From positions 1 through 64,000 of the forward strand of contig JAAFJP010000008.1 in the NCBI GenBank assembly GCA_013298125.1: a stretch of DNA of 64,000 nucleotides, written 5' to 3'. The notes beneath the pieces were generated by a model. That model did no database searches. It had not been told where the DNA came from and was given only the letters and a program-made list of their open reading frames with translations. Origin of the DNA: Cytophagales bacterium. GTDB lineage: Bacteria; Bacteroidota; Bacteroidia; Cytophagales; Spirosomataceae. A program made the position numbers and the translations under genes. Position 1 is the first letter of the stretch, and every line of letters starts with the position of its first letter. Of the stretch, positions 1-8,559 are shown one piece after another.

Positions 1-269
1 AATTGAAACTCAAAACAAAACTCAATCACTTTGAATTAAAGGCTAAAATTTATATCAAAGCTCTCAAAGCCGCCTATGCGGAGCTAACAAATATTAAAAG
101 TCAGGCTATGCCTGCGTAACATCAGTAACTTAAACTATTCCGAATATGTTTCTTAAGTAACTTCAAGACCGAATCCCACACCAAACACACTGAATATGAC
201 TAAATTAGCTAATTAACCAACCAAAATTATTTCCACTCTTAAAAAATCCGTAATTTCAACAAGAAAATA
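1..269. other. intergenic edge region with two mini-palindromes
   Basis: No convincing gene. Two short palindromes lie close together: CCGC-ctat-GCGG near 70-81 and CAGGC-tat-GCCTG near 102-114. They share a CTATG core, so they may be two halves of one small intergenic repeat or a terminator region. The DNA is otherwise AT-rich and featureless, and its left boundary is cut by the window. Confidence 0.3.
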
Positions 270-1349
270 TCATTCTGTCTTAAACGCTATCCCAAACCTA
301 TCTCCCAAAGCCTTCAAATCATTCATCACAGGCTCTAAAAGGTTGATTCCATTAGCTTTACGTTCTGCCTCAATTTCTCTTTCTGGGTCGCCTGGGACTA
401 ATACTTTTTGTCCGTCGATGGCTGGGGCGGCATGAAAACGGTCAATCCATTTATCCATATCCGCTTTGAAATCTTCGGCAGGACGGAAGCCGTCAATTCG
501 CATTGCACCTAAAAAATGTCCTGTGCCTTTGCCTACTTGTTCACCCGTATTCATGAACCCAGCCGTGGCAAAAGGAGGAACCCAAGGGCCAAAATTTGCC
601 CCTGACAAAACCCCCGAAAAAATATCTACAATCGCCCCAAGGCCATATCCTTTGTGTGAACCGTGTTCTCTGTCGCCACCCAATGGGAGTAATGCACCAC
701 CATTTTTCACGGCGTTTGAGTCGTCCGTAGCATTACCATCTTTATCTTGAACCCATCCCAAAGGGGCAGGAGAGCCTTTTCTTTGGAGAATTTCCATTTT
801 GCCATAAGCCACGGCAGTACTCGCAAAGTCAGCTATGAAGGCAGGATTTCTTTTGGCAGGAACAGCAACCGCAATCGGATTTGTACCTAATAATTTTTCT
901 TTCGAGAAAGTAGGCGTAACCAAAGGGGCAGCATTCGTCATTGCCCAACCTATCATATCATTTTCCAAAGCCATCATCGCATGAAATCCTGCAATACCGA
1001 AGTGATTTGAATTTTGAACTGAAATCCAACCAGAGCCAACATTATTGGCTTTTTGCATGGCTATATTCATGGCAAAAGGGGCAACAACGAGTCCTAAGCC
1101 CTTATCTCCATCAATTACTGCCGTTGAAGGTGTTTCGTGAATGACCTTGATTTGTGGATTTGGATTGAGTCGTCCGTTGTCATAAAGCCTCACATATCCA
1201 CTCAAACGTGCCGTCCCGTGCGAATCCACACCTCGTAAGTCTGCGGATACGAGAACCTTAGAAGCTAAGTCTGCATCTGCCTCTGGACAACCAATCGCTA
1301 AAAAAACTTTTCGGATAAATTCCTGTAAATAGCTATATTCGTAAATCAT
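270..1349 (-). CDS. Ldh family (malate/L-lactate/sulfolactate-type) NAD(P)-dependent dehydrogenase
   Basis: The 359-residue product matches the Ldh_2 family of cytosolic NAD(P)-dependent 2-hydroxyacid dehydrogenases, which are not Rossmann-type LDH/MDH. Visible signatures are the N-terminal DSHGTARLSGY block near residues 42-52, SNHFGIAG near 113-120, LLGTNPIAVAVP near 153-164, and the glycine-rich GSHKGYGLG segment near 231-239. Length is typical for the family (330-365). Family members reduce oxaloacetate, pyruvate, ureidoglycolate, sulfopyruvate or related 2-oxoacids, and the substrate cannot be read from sequence. It is transcribed alone. A TAAATTTG -7 element lies 26 nt upstream of the ATG, followed further upstream by a long hairpin repeat. 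Confidence 0.9.
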   Translation of the reverse strand: MIYEYSYLQEFIRKVFLAIGCPEADADLASKVLVSADLRGVDSHGTARLSGYVRLYDNGRLNPNPQIKVIHETPSTAVIDGDKGLGLVVAPFAMNIAMQKANNVGSGWISVQNSNHFGIAGFHAMMALENDMIGWAMTNAAPLVTPTFSKEKLLGTNPIAVAVPAKRNPAFIADFASTAVAYGKMEILQRKGSPAPLGWVQDKDGNATDDSNAVKNGGALLPLGGDREHGSHKGYGLGAIVDIFSGVLSGANFGPWVPPFATAGFMNTGEQVGKGTGHFLGAMRIDGFRPAEDFKADMDKWIDRFHAAPAIDGQKVLVPGDPEREIEAERKANGINLLEPVMNDLKALGDRFGIAFKTE

Positions 1350-1374
1350 AATTTCTTTTTTGAAAATTAAATGA

Positions 1375-1382
1375 CAAATTTA
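1375..1382 (-). promoter_or_regulatory. Bacteroidetes-type -7 element for the Ldh-family gene
   Basis: TAAATTTG on the minus strand matches the Bacteroidetes primary-sigma consensus TAnnTTTG and lies 26 nt before the ATG at 1349. The -33 element is not clear. Confidence 0.5.
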
Positions 1383-1410
1383 CGGATGAGATTGTGATTT
1401 TGAGTGAAAA

Positions 1411-1550
1411 ATTTTGTCTGAATCAGGATTGATTTGATTTTAAGATTTACAAGATTATAGAAAGGATTTGTAAAATAATTCAATAATCTAATTTCTTCAA
1501 ATGTAATCTTGTTAATCCTCCAATCTGGTAAATCCTGATTCAGACTAAAT
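1411..1550. repeat. long imperfect inverted repeat (GATT/GGATT type)
   Basis: The outer arms GTCTGAATCAGGATT (1416-1430) and its exact reverse complement (1531-1545) enclose about 100 nt. Further imperfect complementarity lies inside: GATTTACAAGATT-like on the left, AATCTTGTTAATCC-like on the right. The whole segment can fold into one long hairpin. A 65-codon reverse ORF across it is an artefact. The same inner vocabulary recurs in the repeats at 21097-21182 and 22806-22902, which suggests a dispersed intergenic element. Confidence 0.7.
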
Positions 1551-1599
1551 AAATTTACCTTCAAAACGTTTTAACCCTACACAGCAACCCCTAATATAA

Positions 1600-2118
1600 A
1601 TGCTAAGTAAGTCGAAAAAAAACATATTGTGTTTAACGCTAATTTGTGGATTAGTTCTACAATTTGGAATATTTTGTTACGCCCTAAGTTCCCCAAAGCA
1701 TCAGAAAAAGCCCTCTGGTGTGGGCAGAGACACGCTTTTTGTCAGTATTTCTCGAAATGAGAAAGTGGATATAAAACGCACTATCATGGGCAATACCAAG
1801 AAAATCGTAGGCACGAAAGTTGTTGAATTTAGGTCGTATAAGATAGAATTCAAGAACCCTAAAAAGGTAAATTTGAAGCTCAAAGTGCAGGATTTAATCC
1901 CGACTTCCAAAGATGGGCAGGTAGAATTGGAAATTTTAGAAAGTTCAGAGGCAGAAATTGACTTCACAAAAGGTCGTTTACTATGGAATTTCAGATTGAA
2001 ACCCAACGAAAAGAAACGTTTAGAAATAAAATACAACGTAACATATCCTAAAAATAGAATCATCCTTGGAATCGAAAATGTCCTCCAACTTCAAGCGAAT
2101 ATCCGCAAAACTGTTTAG
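1600..2118 (+). CDS. secreted DUF4139-like (mucoidy inhibitor A C-terminal) domain protein
   Basis: A 172-residue product with an N-terminal hydrophobic signal (about residues 9-29). Residues 70-160 resemble the end of DUF4139 proteins: RSYKIEFKN, then KVQDLIPTSKDG, then GRLLWNFRLKPNEKKRLEIKYNVTYP. Full DUF4139 proteins are 500-600 residues with an N-terminal DUF4140 and coiled coil. Only the final beta-domain is present here, so this is a stand-alone or degenerate version. The ATG at 1600 gives a normal signal peptide. The 3' end overlaps the DUF502 gene, suggesting translational coupling. Function is unknown; envelope location is inferred. Confidence 0.6.
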   Translation: MLSKSKKNILCLTLICGLVLQFGIFCYALSSPKHQKKPSGVGRDTLFVSISRNEKVDIKRTIMGNTKKIVGTKVVEFRSYKIEFKNPKKVNLKLKVQDLIPTSKDGQVELEILESSEAEIDFTKGRLLWNFRLKPNEKKRLEIKYNVTYPKNRIILGIENVLQLQANIRKTV

Positions 2119-2659
2119 TTTTTTTGTCAAGGGTTTACTATTGCTTGCCCCTGTATATATCACGGGCTATATCATTTTTAACCTTTTAGATTCATTAGAC
2201 AGCCAATTTTACTTTCAATTTAGAGGTACAGGCTTAATCGTTTTGATAGGAATTATCATGATTGTGGGCTTTTTGGGTTCAACTTTTATCTCAGTACCCG
2301 TTGTTCAGATTTTTGAAGATGCTATTGTTAAATTACCTTTAATCGGAATAATCTATTCATCTCTCAAAGACCTCGTTGGGGCATTTGTAGGAGATAAAAA
2401 GAAGTTTAATCAACCCGTCAGATTTGTTCTGAATAAAGAAAATGGCATTCAAAAAATTGGATTTATTACGCAACAAGATTTACAATTTATTGAAATAAAT
2501 GATTCCGTAATGGTCTATTGTCCACACTCTTATGCCTTTTCGGGCGAGCTTTTTATTGTACCTACTGCGAGCGTAACTTTATTGAATTTACCCGCTTCGG
2601 ATGTGATGAAAATGATAGTTTCGGGAGGGGTTTCGCTGAGTCAAGATTCTAAAAATTAA
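2078..2659 (+). CDS. DUF502 family membrane protein
   Basis: About 193 residues from the ATG at 2078; a TTG four codons upstream would add four residues. Two transmembrane helices are visible: FVKGLLLLAPVYITGYIIF near residues 15-33 and TGLIVLIGIIMIVGFLGS near 50-67. The conserved DUF502 block VKLPLIGIIYSSLKDLVGAF follows near residues 86-105. The soluble part ends with the usual VYCPHSYAFSGELFIVP segment. The family is found in many bacteria and in plants, and its biochemical role is unsettled. The start lies 41 nt inside the upstream DUF4139-like gene, and the FMN-binding protein starts 12 nt downstream, so the three probably form one transcript. Confidence 0.85.
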   Translation: MSSNFKRISAKLFSFFVKGLLLLAPVYITGYIIFNLLDSLDSQFYFQFRGTGLIVLIGIIMIVGFLGSTFISVPVVQIFEDAIVKLPLIGIIYSSLKDLVGAFVGDKKKFNQPVRFVLNKENGIQKIGFITQQDLQFIEINDSVMVYCPHSYAFSGELFIVPTASVTLLNLPASDVMKMIVSGGVSLSQDSKN

Positions 2660-2671
2660 ATAAAATACCTC

Positions 2672-4204
2672 ATGAACTACTGGCTACTAATCCCCATCGC
2701 CCTTGTTATTTTGGCAATTCGTGACGTTTTACAGAACCGTCATACTATTCAACACAACTTTCCTGTAATTGGACATTTACGATATATGCTCGAAAAAATT
2801 GGACCCGAAATTCGCCAATATCTCGTAGCCAATAATCGTGAAGAATTACCTTTCAATCGTGGGGAACGTGCATGGGTTTATGCGTCCTCAAAACAGGAAA
2901 ATAACCTGCAAGGTTTTGGCTCTGACCAAGACTTTAATTCGGCAGGATATATCTTTATCAAACACGCTATGTTGGGGCATCAATTACCCCCCAATCATCC
3001 TAATAAAAAAGACCCAAGTGCCGTGCCATGTGCCAAAACGATTGGGGAATTTCATAAACGGAAACGTCCCTTTAAGCCTTATTCCGTAGTCAATATTTCA
3101 GGGATGAGTTATGGCTCATTGTCTGCAAAAGCCATTGAATCACTCAATAAAGGGGCTTTGAAGTTTGGGTGCTATCATAATACAGGCGAAGGTTCATTGT
3201 CACCTTATCATAAATTTGGTTCGGATGTTATCGTAAACATTGGTACAGCTTACTTTGGTGTTCGGGATGATGAAGGGAATTTTTCGATGGAAAAATTGAT
3301 TAAAATGACTACCGAAAACCCACAAGTCAGAGCCTTAGAATTGAAACTTTCACAAGGAGCAAAACCTGGAAAGGGCGGTATGCTACCAGCCGCAAAAATC
3401 ACTCAAGATATCGCAGATATTCGCCATATTCCGATGGGAAAAGATGCCATGTCTCCTGCCTTTCATTCAAAGTTTTCGACTATTCCAGAAATGGTACAAT
3501 TCATAGAAGACATGGCGGAACAAACGGGGATTCCAGTCGGGATAAAATCAGCCGTTGGAAAAACCGAGATGTGGGAAGAATTAGCTCAATACATGGCTAA
3601 AACGGGTAAAGGTCCAGATTTTATCACAATAGATGGGGGAGAGGGAGGCACAGGGGCAGCTCCACACGCTTTTGCCGACCACGTGTCGTTGCCTTTCAAC
3701 TTTGGATTTACAAAAATTTATAAAATCTTCCAAAAATACGATTTGACTGATAAAATTGTCTTCATCGGTTCGGGGAAATTGGGCTTCCCAGAAAAGGCAA
3801 TGATGGCTTTTGCGATGGGTTGTGATTTGATAAATGTAGGTCGTGAAGCAATGCTTTCGATTGGTTGTATTCAAGCACAAATTTGTCATACTAACCGTTG
3901 TCCTACGGGCGTGGCGACTTCTGATAAATGGCTTCAATCAGGCATTGACCCCGCTTTGAAGAGCGAACGTTTTTATAATTATGTCAAAACTTTAAACAAA
4001 GAAATCCTCGAAATCTCACACGCTTGTGGCTATGAACACCCTTGTCAGATGACCATGCAGGACGTGGATATGGTGATGGGAGATAATAACAAAACGCATT
4101 CGTTGGCAACTACTTTTGGATATAATAAAACGGCTGTGCCTTTTGAGGGAGTTGAGAAATTGTTAGGTAGTCCTTACTTGGGTGGGGGTAAAAGTAGTGT
4201 GTAG
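2672..4204 (+). CDS. FMN-binding glutamate synthase family protein
   Basis: A 510-residue protein that resembles the FMN/synthase domain of GltB without the amidotransferase or NADPH modules. It starts with a short membrane anchor (NYWLLIPIALVILAI). Key blocks are MSYGSLSAKAIESLNKGA near residues 145-162, DGGEGGTGAAPHAF near 322-335 for FMN phosphate binding, and CIQAQICHTNRCPTG near 398-412. The three cysteines of the last block match the 3Fe-4S ligand pattern of glutamate synthases. Related short proteins are archaeal-type GltS or unknown oxidoreductases. Real activity is uncertain because no glutaminase partner lies nearby. It is probably co-transcribed with the DUF502 gene 12 nt upstream. 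Confidence 0.88.
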   Translation: MNYWLLIPIALVILAIRDVLQNRHTIQHNFPVIGHLRYMLEKIGPEIRQYLVANNREELPFNRGERAWVYASSKQENNLQGFGSDQDFNSAGYIFIKHAMLGHQLPPNHPNKKDPSAVPCAKTIGEFHKRKRPFKPYSVVNISGMSYGSLSAKAIESLNKGALKFGCYHNTGEGSLSPYHKFGSDVIVNIGTAYFGVRDDEGNFSMEKLIKMTTENPQVRALELKLSQGAKPGKGGMLPAAKITQDIADIRHIPMGKDAMSPAFHSKFSTIPEMVQFIEDMAEQTGIPVGIKSAVGKTEMWEELAQYMAKTGKGPDFITIDGGEGGTGAAPHAFADHVSLPFNFGFTKIYKIFQKYDLTDKIVFIGSGKLGFPEKAMMAFAMGCDLINVGREAMLSIGCIQAQICHTNRCPTGVATSDKWLQSGIDPALKSERFYNYVKTLNKEILEISHACGYEHPCQMTMQDVDMVMGDNNKTHSLATTFGYNKTAVPFEGVEKLLGSPYLGGGKSSV

Positions 4205-4250
4205 TTGTCATGCTATTAATTATTCACAATTAGTTTAAAATCAACATATT

Positions 4251-4682
4251 ATGAAAAACATAACAATTATGCCTCTGATTATTATTCTCTCAATTTTGAT
4301 ATTCAGTTGTAAGAAAACAGAAGATGTTGTAGTTCTACCAGAAACTAAAACAGACATTTTGACTGCAAATGTCTGGAAAGCCAATAAAGCATACACTATT
4401 ACAAATGGAGTTCCTAAACTTATTTTTGAAAGAGGTATTACTCCCGCAAGTGATAGAAATGATTTGAATAAATTTAGATTAACCTTTTTGAAAGATGGGA
4501 CGACAACTTCTATTGATGCTGATGGAGTAAAAGGGAAAACTGTTTGGAAGTTTGCTAATAATGAAACTCAACTATTGATTGGTGATTTAGATAAACAAAG
4601 TGCATGGCAGGTAAATAAATTAGAAACTGGATTTTTTGATTATTCAGAAAGTAATTATAAAATTGAATTAGTACCCGAATAA
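4251..4682 (+). CDS. small lipoprotein, lipocalin-like fold possible
   Basis: A 143-residue protein with a lipoprotein signal peptide: a hydrophobic stretch ending LIFSC, with the lipidated Cys near residue 20. The mature part contains LIFERG, a repeated strand pattern and WKFANNETQLLIGD. These are shared with the next gene downstream, so the two are tandem paralogues. The layout resembles small lipocalin-like lipoproteins of Bacteroidetes, in which W..(F/L)..NETQL is common. Function is unknown. It lies 46 nt after the glutamate-synthase-like gene. Confidence 0.7.
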   Translation: MKNITIMPLIIILSILIFSCKKTEDVVVLPETKTDILTANVWKANKAYTITNGVPKLIFERGITPASDRNDLNKFRLTFLKDGTTTSIDADGVKGKTVWKFANNETQLLIGDLDKQSAWQVNKLETGFFDYSESNYKIELVPE

Positions 4683-4772
4683 CCTTTTAACAGAATTTAA
4701 CAATCCATCCGAAATATCAGAAAATCATCACCGTTATTCTTGTGTTCTTAACAATTTAAACACAAAAATAAC

Positions 4773-5231
4773 ATGAAGAAAGTAACAGCAAATCTCCTCA
4801 TCATTTTAATTTCATTGACTACATTTAGTTGTATCATTAAATCCAGTAGTTATCAACCCTGCACTGTTCCCAAAACAAATCTTGAAGTCTTAACTTTTCG
4901 AGGGTGGAAAGTTGATAAGGTTAATAACTTGGTAGATGGACAAAAGAAATTGATTTTTGATAGAGGCTCTTCATTGATTACTGCAAAAAACAATTACAGT
5001 AATGTTCGGATTAGATTTTCAATAAATGGAATGATGTCTTTGGTAAATCCTAATAATGAATTTGAAACGGGAAATTGGCGATTTGCAAATAATGAAACTC
5101 AAATCGAAAGTAAAAAATCAGACCAAAAGGATTATCTTTCTGTCACAGTTGATAAATTAGATATTACAAGATTAATTTTTACGCAAAAGGAAAATAATTC
5201 AACACAGCAATATGAGTTTATTCCAGAATGA
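4773..5231 (+). CDS. small lipoprotein, paralogue of the preceding gene
   Basis: A 152-residue protein with a type II signal peptide ending TTFSC, the lipid-modified Cys being near residue 20. It shares WKVDKV, LIFDRGS and WRFANNETQIE with the lipoprotein at 4251-4682, in the same order and spacing, so the two arose by tandem duplication and have since diverged strongly. It is followed directly by a strong hairpin terminator shared with the convergent WG-repeat gene. Function is unknown. Confidence 0.7.
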   Translation: MKKVTANLLIILISLTTFSCIIKSSSYQPCTVPKTNLEVLTFRGWKVDKVNNLVDGQKKLIFDRGSSLITAKNNYSNVRIRFSINGMMSLVNPNNEFETGNWRFANNETQIESKKSDQKDYLSVTVDKLDITRLIFTQKENNSTQQYEFIPE

Positions 5232-5241
5232 TAATAAAACC

Positions 5242-5277
5242 AAAAGTCCCTTCAAATCTAATTTGAAGGGACTTTTT
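5242..5277. terminator. bidirectional rho-independent terminator
   Basis: A 16-bp perfect stem (AAAAGTCCCTTCAAAT paired across a CTA loop with its complement) is flanked by A and T runs, so it can act in both directions. It sits between the convergent lipoprotein and WG-repeat genes. Confidence 0.9.
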
Positions 5278-5281
5278 AAAT

Positions 5282-7249
5282 TTAATTCTTAACTGCATTA
5301 GCCTTAATCCTAATTGCTTCCAACTCTTTGCAATTTTGGGTACATTCGCCTTGTTGATTCAAAACGTAGCGATTATTGTCTTTATCTAACACTTCGTATT
5401 CCTTCGTAACATCCTTATATTTAACCTCTTTAAACACAAAGGGAACAATCTTCGCATTGAATTTATTGATGAGTCCCGCTTGATTTTCACCTTTGGAAGC
5501 AATGGCAAAACCATTTTTGAAATAACCCAAAGACTCATATTCTGGACTCACTTGTACTTTTCCTCGTGGGTCAAGATAGCCATATTTTCCGTTATCGTGT
5601 TGTACCAAATAGTAGTCTTCCGAAGCCATCAAAACCGTTTTGAACTGACATTTTGCTAAGTATTTCCCCGTAGTATCCAACGTTCCCCAAAGTCCATTTT
5701 GACGAACAAAAAAGAATTGATGCTTACTCACCGCTTGTACAAAGTCAAAAGGTTCAGGCGTTAAAACCTTGAAATCTTCTCCTCTGACAAGCATAAATTT
5801 AGCGTATTTACTTTTCTCTTCATTTTTAGAAGCCTTTACCATAATACAGTTATAAACCATTGAATCAGTAACGGTATAGCTAATTTTACCCGCATCGGGA
5901 TATTTGGTAATCGGCAAAATTACCGTACTTCCATTCACGTCAATTACTTTATCAGCCTTGCAAGTTCCAATCTTTTTGCCTTTTTCATCTAAATTACAAC
6001 TTACTACTTCTTTGACAACCAAAAGCCCTTTTTTATTGATTTTACCAACCGATTCATACTCTAACGGAATCACCTCAATACCTTTTAAATTAACAAAACC
6101 GTGTTTGATGCCTTTGCCAACAATATCTTTACTCACAGGCACTAAATCAAACTCGCCAACCGTACCAATAGTATTAAATTGCGGTTCAAGAACAGTTTTG
6201 AGGTCTTTGTTAATTAATCCATACAAATTATTTTCATTTTGAATAATTGCCAAACCACGTTGGTCAAAGTCGCTGATTTGTTTGTACGCCTTACTCACAC
6301 GGAAATCGTTGATATTGATGAGTTGTTGTTTTGACTCTCCAATACCTTTCATAAATCCAAAATTATCAACATCAGTCATAACATTGAATTCTGGTTTCCA
6401 CAAAATTTCACCGTTGGCATTTACCAAACCCACTTTTTTGTTCTGATAAATTTTGAATAAATTATCTTTGCCAGAAGGCTCAACTAAATCAAAATTTGCC
6501 TCAGCAACGGCACCTTCACCAATTTTGAAAACACCCCATTTTGCATTAACCTTAACGCCCAAAGTCGTTTCGTTCAAAACAATAATTTCATCATAAAGGG
6601 CTGAAACAGGTTTGTTCGTTTTGTCATAATTATTATCAATCAAACCCATTTGGTTATTTTTAAACTTCACCAAACTCAGTCCTTTTGAAATGGCTTTGGC
6701 ATCCACGATATTTTGGAGTTCTTCGCTTTCGACTCCGATATTATCAATAAAAAGCCAGCCTACACGTCTCACAAGGGCTTTTCCTTCGTTGAAGTTTTCC
6801 GCTTTTTCAAATTGAGAGGCGATAATTTCTTCTCCACAAAGATTGATAAAACCAAAAACGCCATCTTTTTTGATGCGGGCGAATCCTTGTTTGTAGTTAT
6901 CTACGAAACCATAACGCACGTTATTTCTGAGTCTTTCGAGTGGGAAAGCCAAAACATCTCGTCCATCTAAATCCTTGGTTTGCGAAAGACTTACGCCAGA
7001 TTTATTGTTGAAACACGTTACGGCATTTGCGTTTTTGGTAGGGTCGCTTGGAGGCGTTTTGGTAGGTTCAACTACGATTTTTATAGCCTCAGTTTGTTGT
7101 GGGGCTTGCGTAGTGGGTTGTTGCTGATTGAATTTTAGAATTTTGACAGGCTCACTTTTGGTTTCTAATGAGGCTAATTGAGCTGATGAAAAGGCGTTGG
7201 CATTGCCTAAATATGCCAGCAATCCTATTGCTAAACATAGTTGTTTCAT
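5282..7249 (-). CDS. secreted WG-repeat (KWG-type) protein
   Basis: A 655-residue protein with an N-terminal signal peptide (MKQLCLAIGLLAYLGNANA). About ten WG-type repeats follow, each with a strand-turn core: YGFVDN, FGFINL, MGLIDN, WGVFKI, VGLVNA, YGLINK, HGFVNL, WGTLDT, YGYLDP, AGLINK. WG repeats are expected to form a beta-propeller or solenoid used for binding in the periplasm or outside the cell. No enzymatic domain is visible. A Pro/Thr/Gln-rich linker (about residues 42-72) separates the signal peptide from the repeats. It is a single gene, convergent with the lipoproteins, and ends at the shared terminator. Confidence 0.85.
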   Translation of the reverse strand: MKQLCLAIGLLAYLGNANAFSSAQLASLETKSEPVKILKFNQQQPTTQAPQQTEAIKIVVEPTKTPPSDPTKNANAVTCFNNKSGVSLSQTKDLDGRDVLAFPLERLRNNVRYGFVDNYKQGFARIKKDGVFGFINLCGEEIIASQFEKAENFNEGKALVRRVGWLFIDNIGVESEELQNIVDAKAISKGLSLVKFKNNQMGLIDNNYDKTNKPVSALYDEIIVLNETTLGVKVNAKWGVFKIGEGAVAEANFDLVEPSGKDNLFKIYQNKKVGLVNANGEILWKPEFNVMTDVDNFGFMKGIGESKQQLININDFRVSKAYKQISDFDQRGLAIIQNENNLYGLINKDLKTVLEPQFNTIGTVGEFDLVPVSKDIVGKGIKHGFVNLKGIEVIPLEYESVGKINKKGLLVVKEVVSCNLDEKGKKIGTCKADKVIDVNGSTVILPITKYPDAGKISYTVTDSMVYNCIMVKASKNEEKSKYAKFMLVRGEDFKVLTPEPFDFVQAVSKHQFFFVRQNGLWGTLDTTGKYLAKCQFKTVLMASEDYYLVQHDNGKYGYLDPRGKVQVSPEYESLGYFKNGFAIASKGENQAGLINKFNAKIVPFVFKEVKYKDVTKEYEVLDKDNNRYVLNQQGECTQNCKELEAIRIKANAVKN

Positions 7250-7498
7250 AATTTTATGGATTATTTTAAAGTAAGGGAATCCCCTCGAAATGTATTATTC
7301 ATTTTTCATGCCAAAGCATCAATAAATAGCATTTTCAACGAGACAAAATCATAATCAATTAATCCTGTGGCGGTTGGACATTTGATTAACAAAATTAAGC
7401 GATGGCGGGAGCTTAACAGATGGTGATAATTTATATGTTTCAAAAATAATTGAAAGTTTTATAATAACCTAATTTGTAGGCAGTTTTTTAGTATGTGG

Positions 7499-8317
7499 CT
7501 AATTTGAACCACTATATGTTAGTCCGATGGTCGTATTAGTTTGGGCATTTTTGACGAGTTCAGGATTGAAGTTTTCATAAGTATTTTCAAAAGAAGCTAA
7601 TATGGATAAATGTTTTCCGACTTTGTAAGACAATTGTGAAGACGAATTCCAACGGAAGTAATTGTCCGTTAATGAAGGCTGAATAAATACCACACTATTG
7701 AAAGAAAGTTTCTCAGGAATTAAATTAACAATCAATTTAAATCTTGTTGAATTTCGATAAAGAATGATGTCTTGTTTAGTAGCAAAATCAGTTGACTCAT
7801 GCACTAAAACATTGCTCAGACTCAATTTAATGGGTGATTTTGGCTTATGCTTTCCACCAATAATTTTCCATCCAATGCCTGCACCTACATTATAACGGGT
7901 AGTTATCTTACGAAGATTACTTTGCTCAAAAGCCCCAAAAGCTAAGAAATATACGTTATGTTGTAAATAAAAAAGCGTACTATTGAGGTCTAAAAATATT
8001 TCCCTTTCTTGTAAAATAGAGGCATTTGTACCAAATTGAAATCGAGGATTTGTAAAAAAACCAAAAATATGTTTCGGACTTTCAAAGTTTAATGAAGATT
8101 TGATATTGAGTAATTCCCGATTAACATTTCCAGAACTCACAGTTCCATCTAAACTTAAGCTATAAAACCACGAAGGCTTTTTTTTGATGACTGAATCTTT
8201 GGTTATGGGTTTAACAATGCTTTTATTGGATTTAGAGCTATCTGCGGTGGGTAATTGTGCATTAATTCTTATCGTAAAAAAAAGACAAAGAATAATGGTT
8301 AAATTTATGTGTGTCAT
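7499..8317 (-). CDS. DUF481-type outer-membrane beta-barrel protein
   Basis: A 272-residue protein with a signal peptide cleaved near NAQ at residues 19-21, then a Lys/Ser-rich linker. Alternating strands follow, typical of DUF481 (YdiY-like) proteins: WFYSLSLDGTVSSGN, later YNVGAGIGWKIIG, SLSNVLVHES and a terminal TTIGLTYSGSN. Length and strand-rich pattern fit a small outer-membrane barrel. Family function is unknown. The coding end lies close to a gap of about 250 nt before the WG gene, and the gene appears to be transcribed alone. Confidence 0.75.
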   Translation of the reverse strand: MTHINLTIILCLFFTIRINAQLPTADSSKSNKSIVKPITKDSVIKKKPSWFYSLSLDGTVSSGNVNRELLNIKSSLNFESPKHIFGFFTNPRFQFGTNASILQEREIFLDLNSTLFYLQHNVYFLAFGAFEQSNLRKITTRYNVGAGIGWKIIGGKHKPKSPIKLSLSNVLVHESTDFATKQDIILYRNSTRFKLIVNLIPEKLSFNSVVFIQPSLTDNYFRWNSSSQLSYKVGKHLSILASFENTYENFNPELVKNAQTNTTIGLTYSGSN

Positions 8318-8441
8318 TGCAAAAAAATAGTCAGTTCTGAAAATTAAAGATACATGATAATCTTTTAGAAAAAATAAAATCCCAATAGATAAAAGTTTTT
8401 TGCATATAACTTTCTGATAATCAATGCTTTAATTTCTTGTT

Positions 8442-8487
8442 TATCCCTAATTCCCAACCCTTAATCCCTAATCCCTAATCCCTAATT
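8442..8487. repeat. heptamer tandem repeat (CCCTAAT type)
   Basis: Degenerate then perfect copies of TCCCTAA/CCCTAAT, with four clean units at the right end. The repeat runs directly into the -33 TTTG of the fabG promoter. The same heptamer appears in both arms inside rnpB (28707-28904) and upstream of hslV (58713-58767). Confidence 0.85.
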
Positions 8488-8517
8488 TTGTCATCTTCTA
8501 ACCTTAGCGTAAATTTG
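8487..8517 (+). promoter_or_regulatory. fabG promoter (TTTG-N19-TAAATTTG)
   Basis: TTTG at 8487-8490 and TAAATTTG at 8510-8517 are separated by 19 nt, matching the Bacteroidetes housekeeping sigma consensus. The expected start is near 8524, giving a leader of about 35 nt. Confidence 0.75.
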
Positions 8518-8559
8518 AACTTCAAAATATTTCCCAACCAAAGAAATTAATTAAAGTTT

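Noticed and set aside
1367-1564. 65-codon minus-strand ORF upstream of the Ldh gene
   Set aside because: It lies wholly within the inverted repeat at 1411-1550 and encodes a low-complexity Ile/Asn/Phe-rich product.
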